Translations under genes and position numbers: made by a program | Shown: positions 5,882 to 5,904 of the stretch, piece by piece | How the letters are laid out: every line of letters begins with the position of its first letter | Position numbering within the stretch: position 1 is the stretch's first letter | Assembly (NCBI GenBank): GCA_003241215.1 | Contig: QFOL01000244.1 | Coordinates: 1-5,904, forward strand | Length of the DNA stretch: 5,904 bases | Origin: Agrobacterium fabrum | Lineage (GTDB): Bacteria; Pseudomonadota; Alphaproteobacteria; Rhizobiales; Rhizobiaceae | Direction of reading: 5' to 3' | The notes under the pieces: generated by a model | What the model saw: only the letters and a program-made list of their open reading frames with translations | What the model was told of the DNA's origin: nothing | The model's database searches: none

Positions 5882-5904
5882 TCAAACTCCCGCAATGGCC
5901 TTGG
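5882..5904 (-). CDS. Possible 3' tip of an upstream gene (perhaps ftsY)
   Basis: On the minus strand one frame reads AAG GCC ATT GCG GGA GTT and then TGA (5884-5882), giving a C-terminus KAIAGV that ends 2 bp before the ispZ ATG. In related rhizobia ftsY (the signal recognition particle receptor) precedes ispZ, and a short A-x-A-G ending fits what I recall of FtsY. With only six codons visible the identity is an inference from gene order, and the other two frames are also open here. Confidence 0.35.
5887..5891 (-). promoter_or_regulatory. Ribosome binding site that fixes the ispZ start
   Basis: GGGAG on the minus strand lies 7 nt before the ATG at 5879, which supports that ATG over the TTG at 5885. 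It lies within the possible last codons of the upstream gene. Confidence 0.55.

Overview
The window looks like chromosomal DNA from a Rhizobiaceae alphaproteobacterium, most like the Agrobacterium/Rhizobium group. The evidence is the high GC content, the gene order, the protein sequences (a CcmABCDG block, a UPF0314/DUF2585 protein and a rhizobial-type IspZ/YciB), and a RIME-like GC-rich palindromic repeat between genes. The genus is inferred from recalled family knowledge, not from a search.

Bases 1-201 are an intergenic region with a plausible leftward promoter, possibly for a divergent gene beyond the left edge (acnA lies there in related genomes), and several small palindromes. Bases 202-3315 (+) carry ccmA, ccmB, ccmC, ccmD and ccmG. 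These encode the heme-handling ABC module of system I cytochrome c maturation (CcmA ATPase, CcmB and CcmC membrane subunits, small CcmD) and the periplasmic thioredoxin-like reductant CcmG. CcmABCD loads heme onto the chaperone CcmE and releases it; CcmG keeps the apocytochrome CXXCH thiols reduced. CcmE, CcmF, CcmH and CcmI are not here and are usually at a second locus in rhizobia. ccmC-ccmD-ccmG are tightly packed (4-bp gap, then an ATGA overlap). ccmA and ccmB are separated by 202 bp, almost all of it a 174-bp inverted-repeat element with 56-bp arms (55 of 56 positions complementary).

Bases 3336-5879 (-) run convergently. In transcription order they are the probable 3' tip of an upstream gene (perhaps ftsY), ispZ/yciB (septation-associated inner-membrane protein), a UPF0314/DUF2585 membrane protein coupled to it by a 4-bp overlap, and, after a 124-bp spacer, a multi-pass membrane GGDEF diguanylate cyclase with a TTG start. 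The cyclase and ccmG are tail to tail, 20 bp apart.

Most of the window is ordinary conserved chromosome. I found no undescribed defence, mobile or RNA system. The strongest unexplained structure is the long inverted repeat inside the ccm operon. The most interesting protein of unknown function is the DUF2585 protein, with its array of polar residues and its coupling to ispZ.
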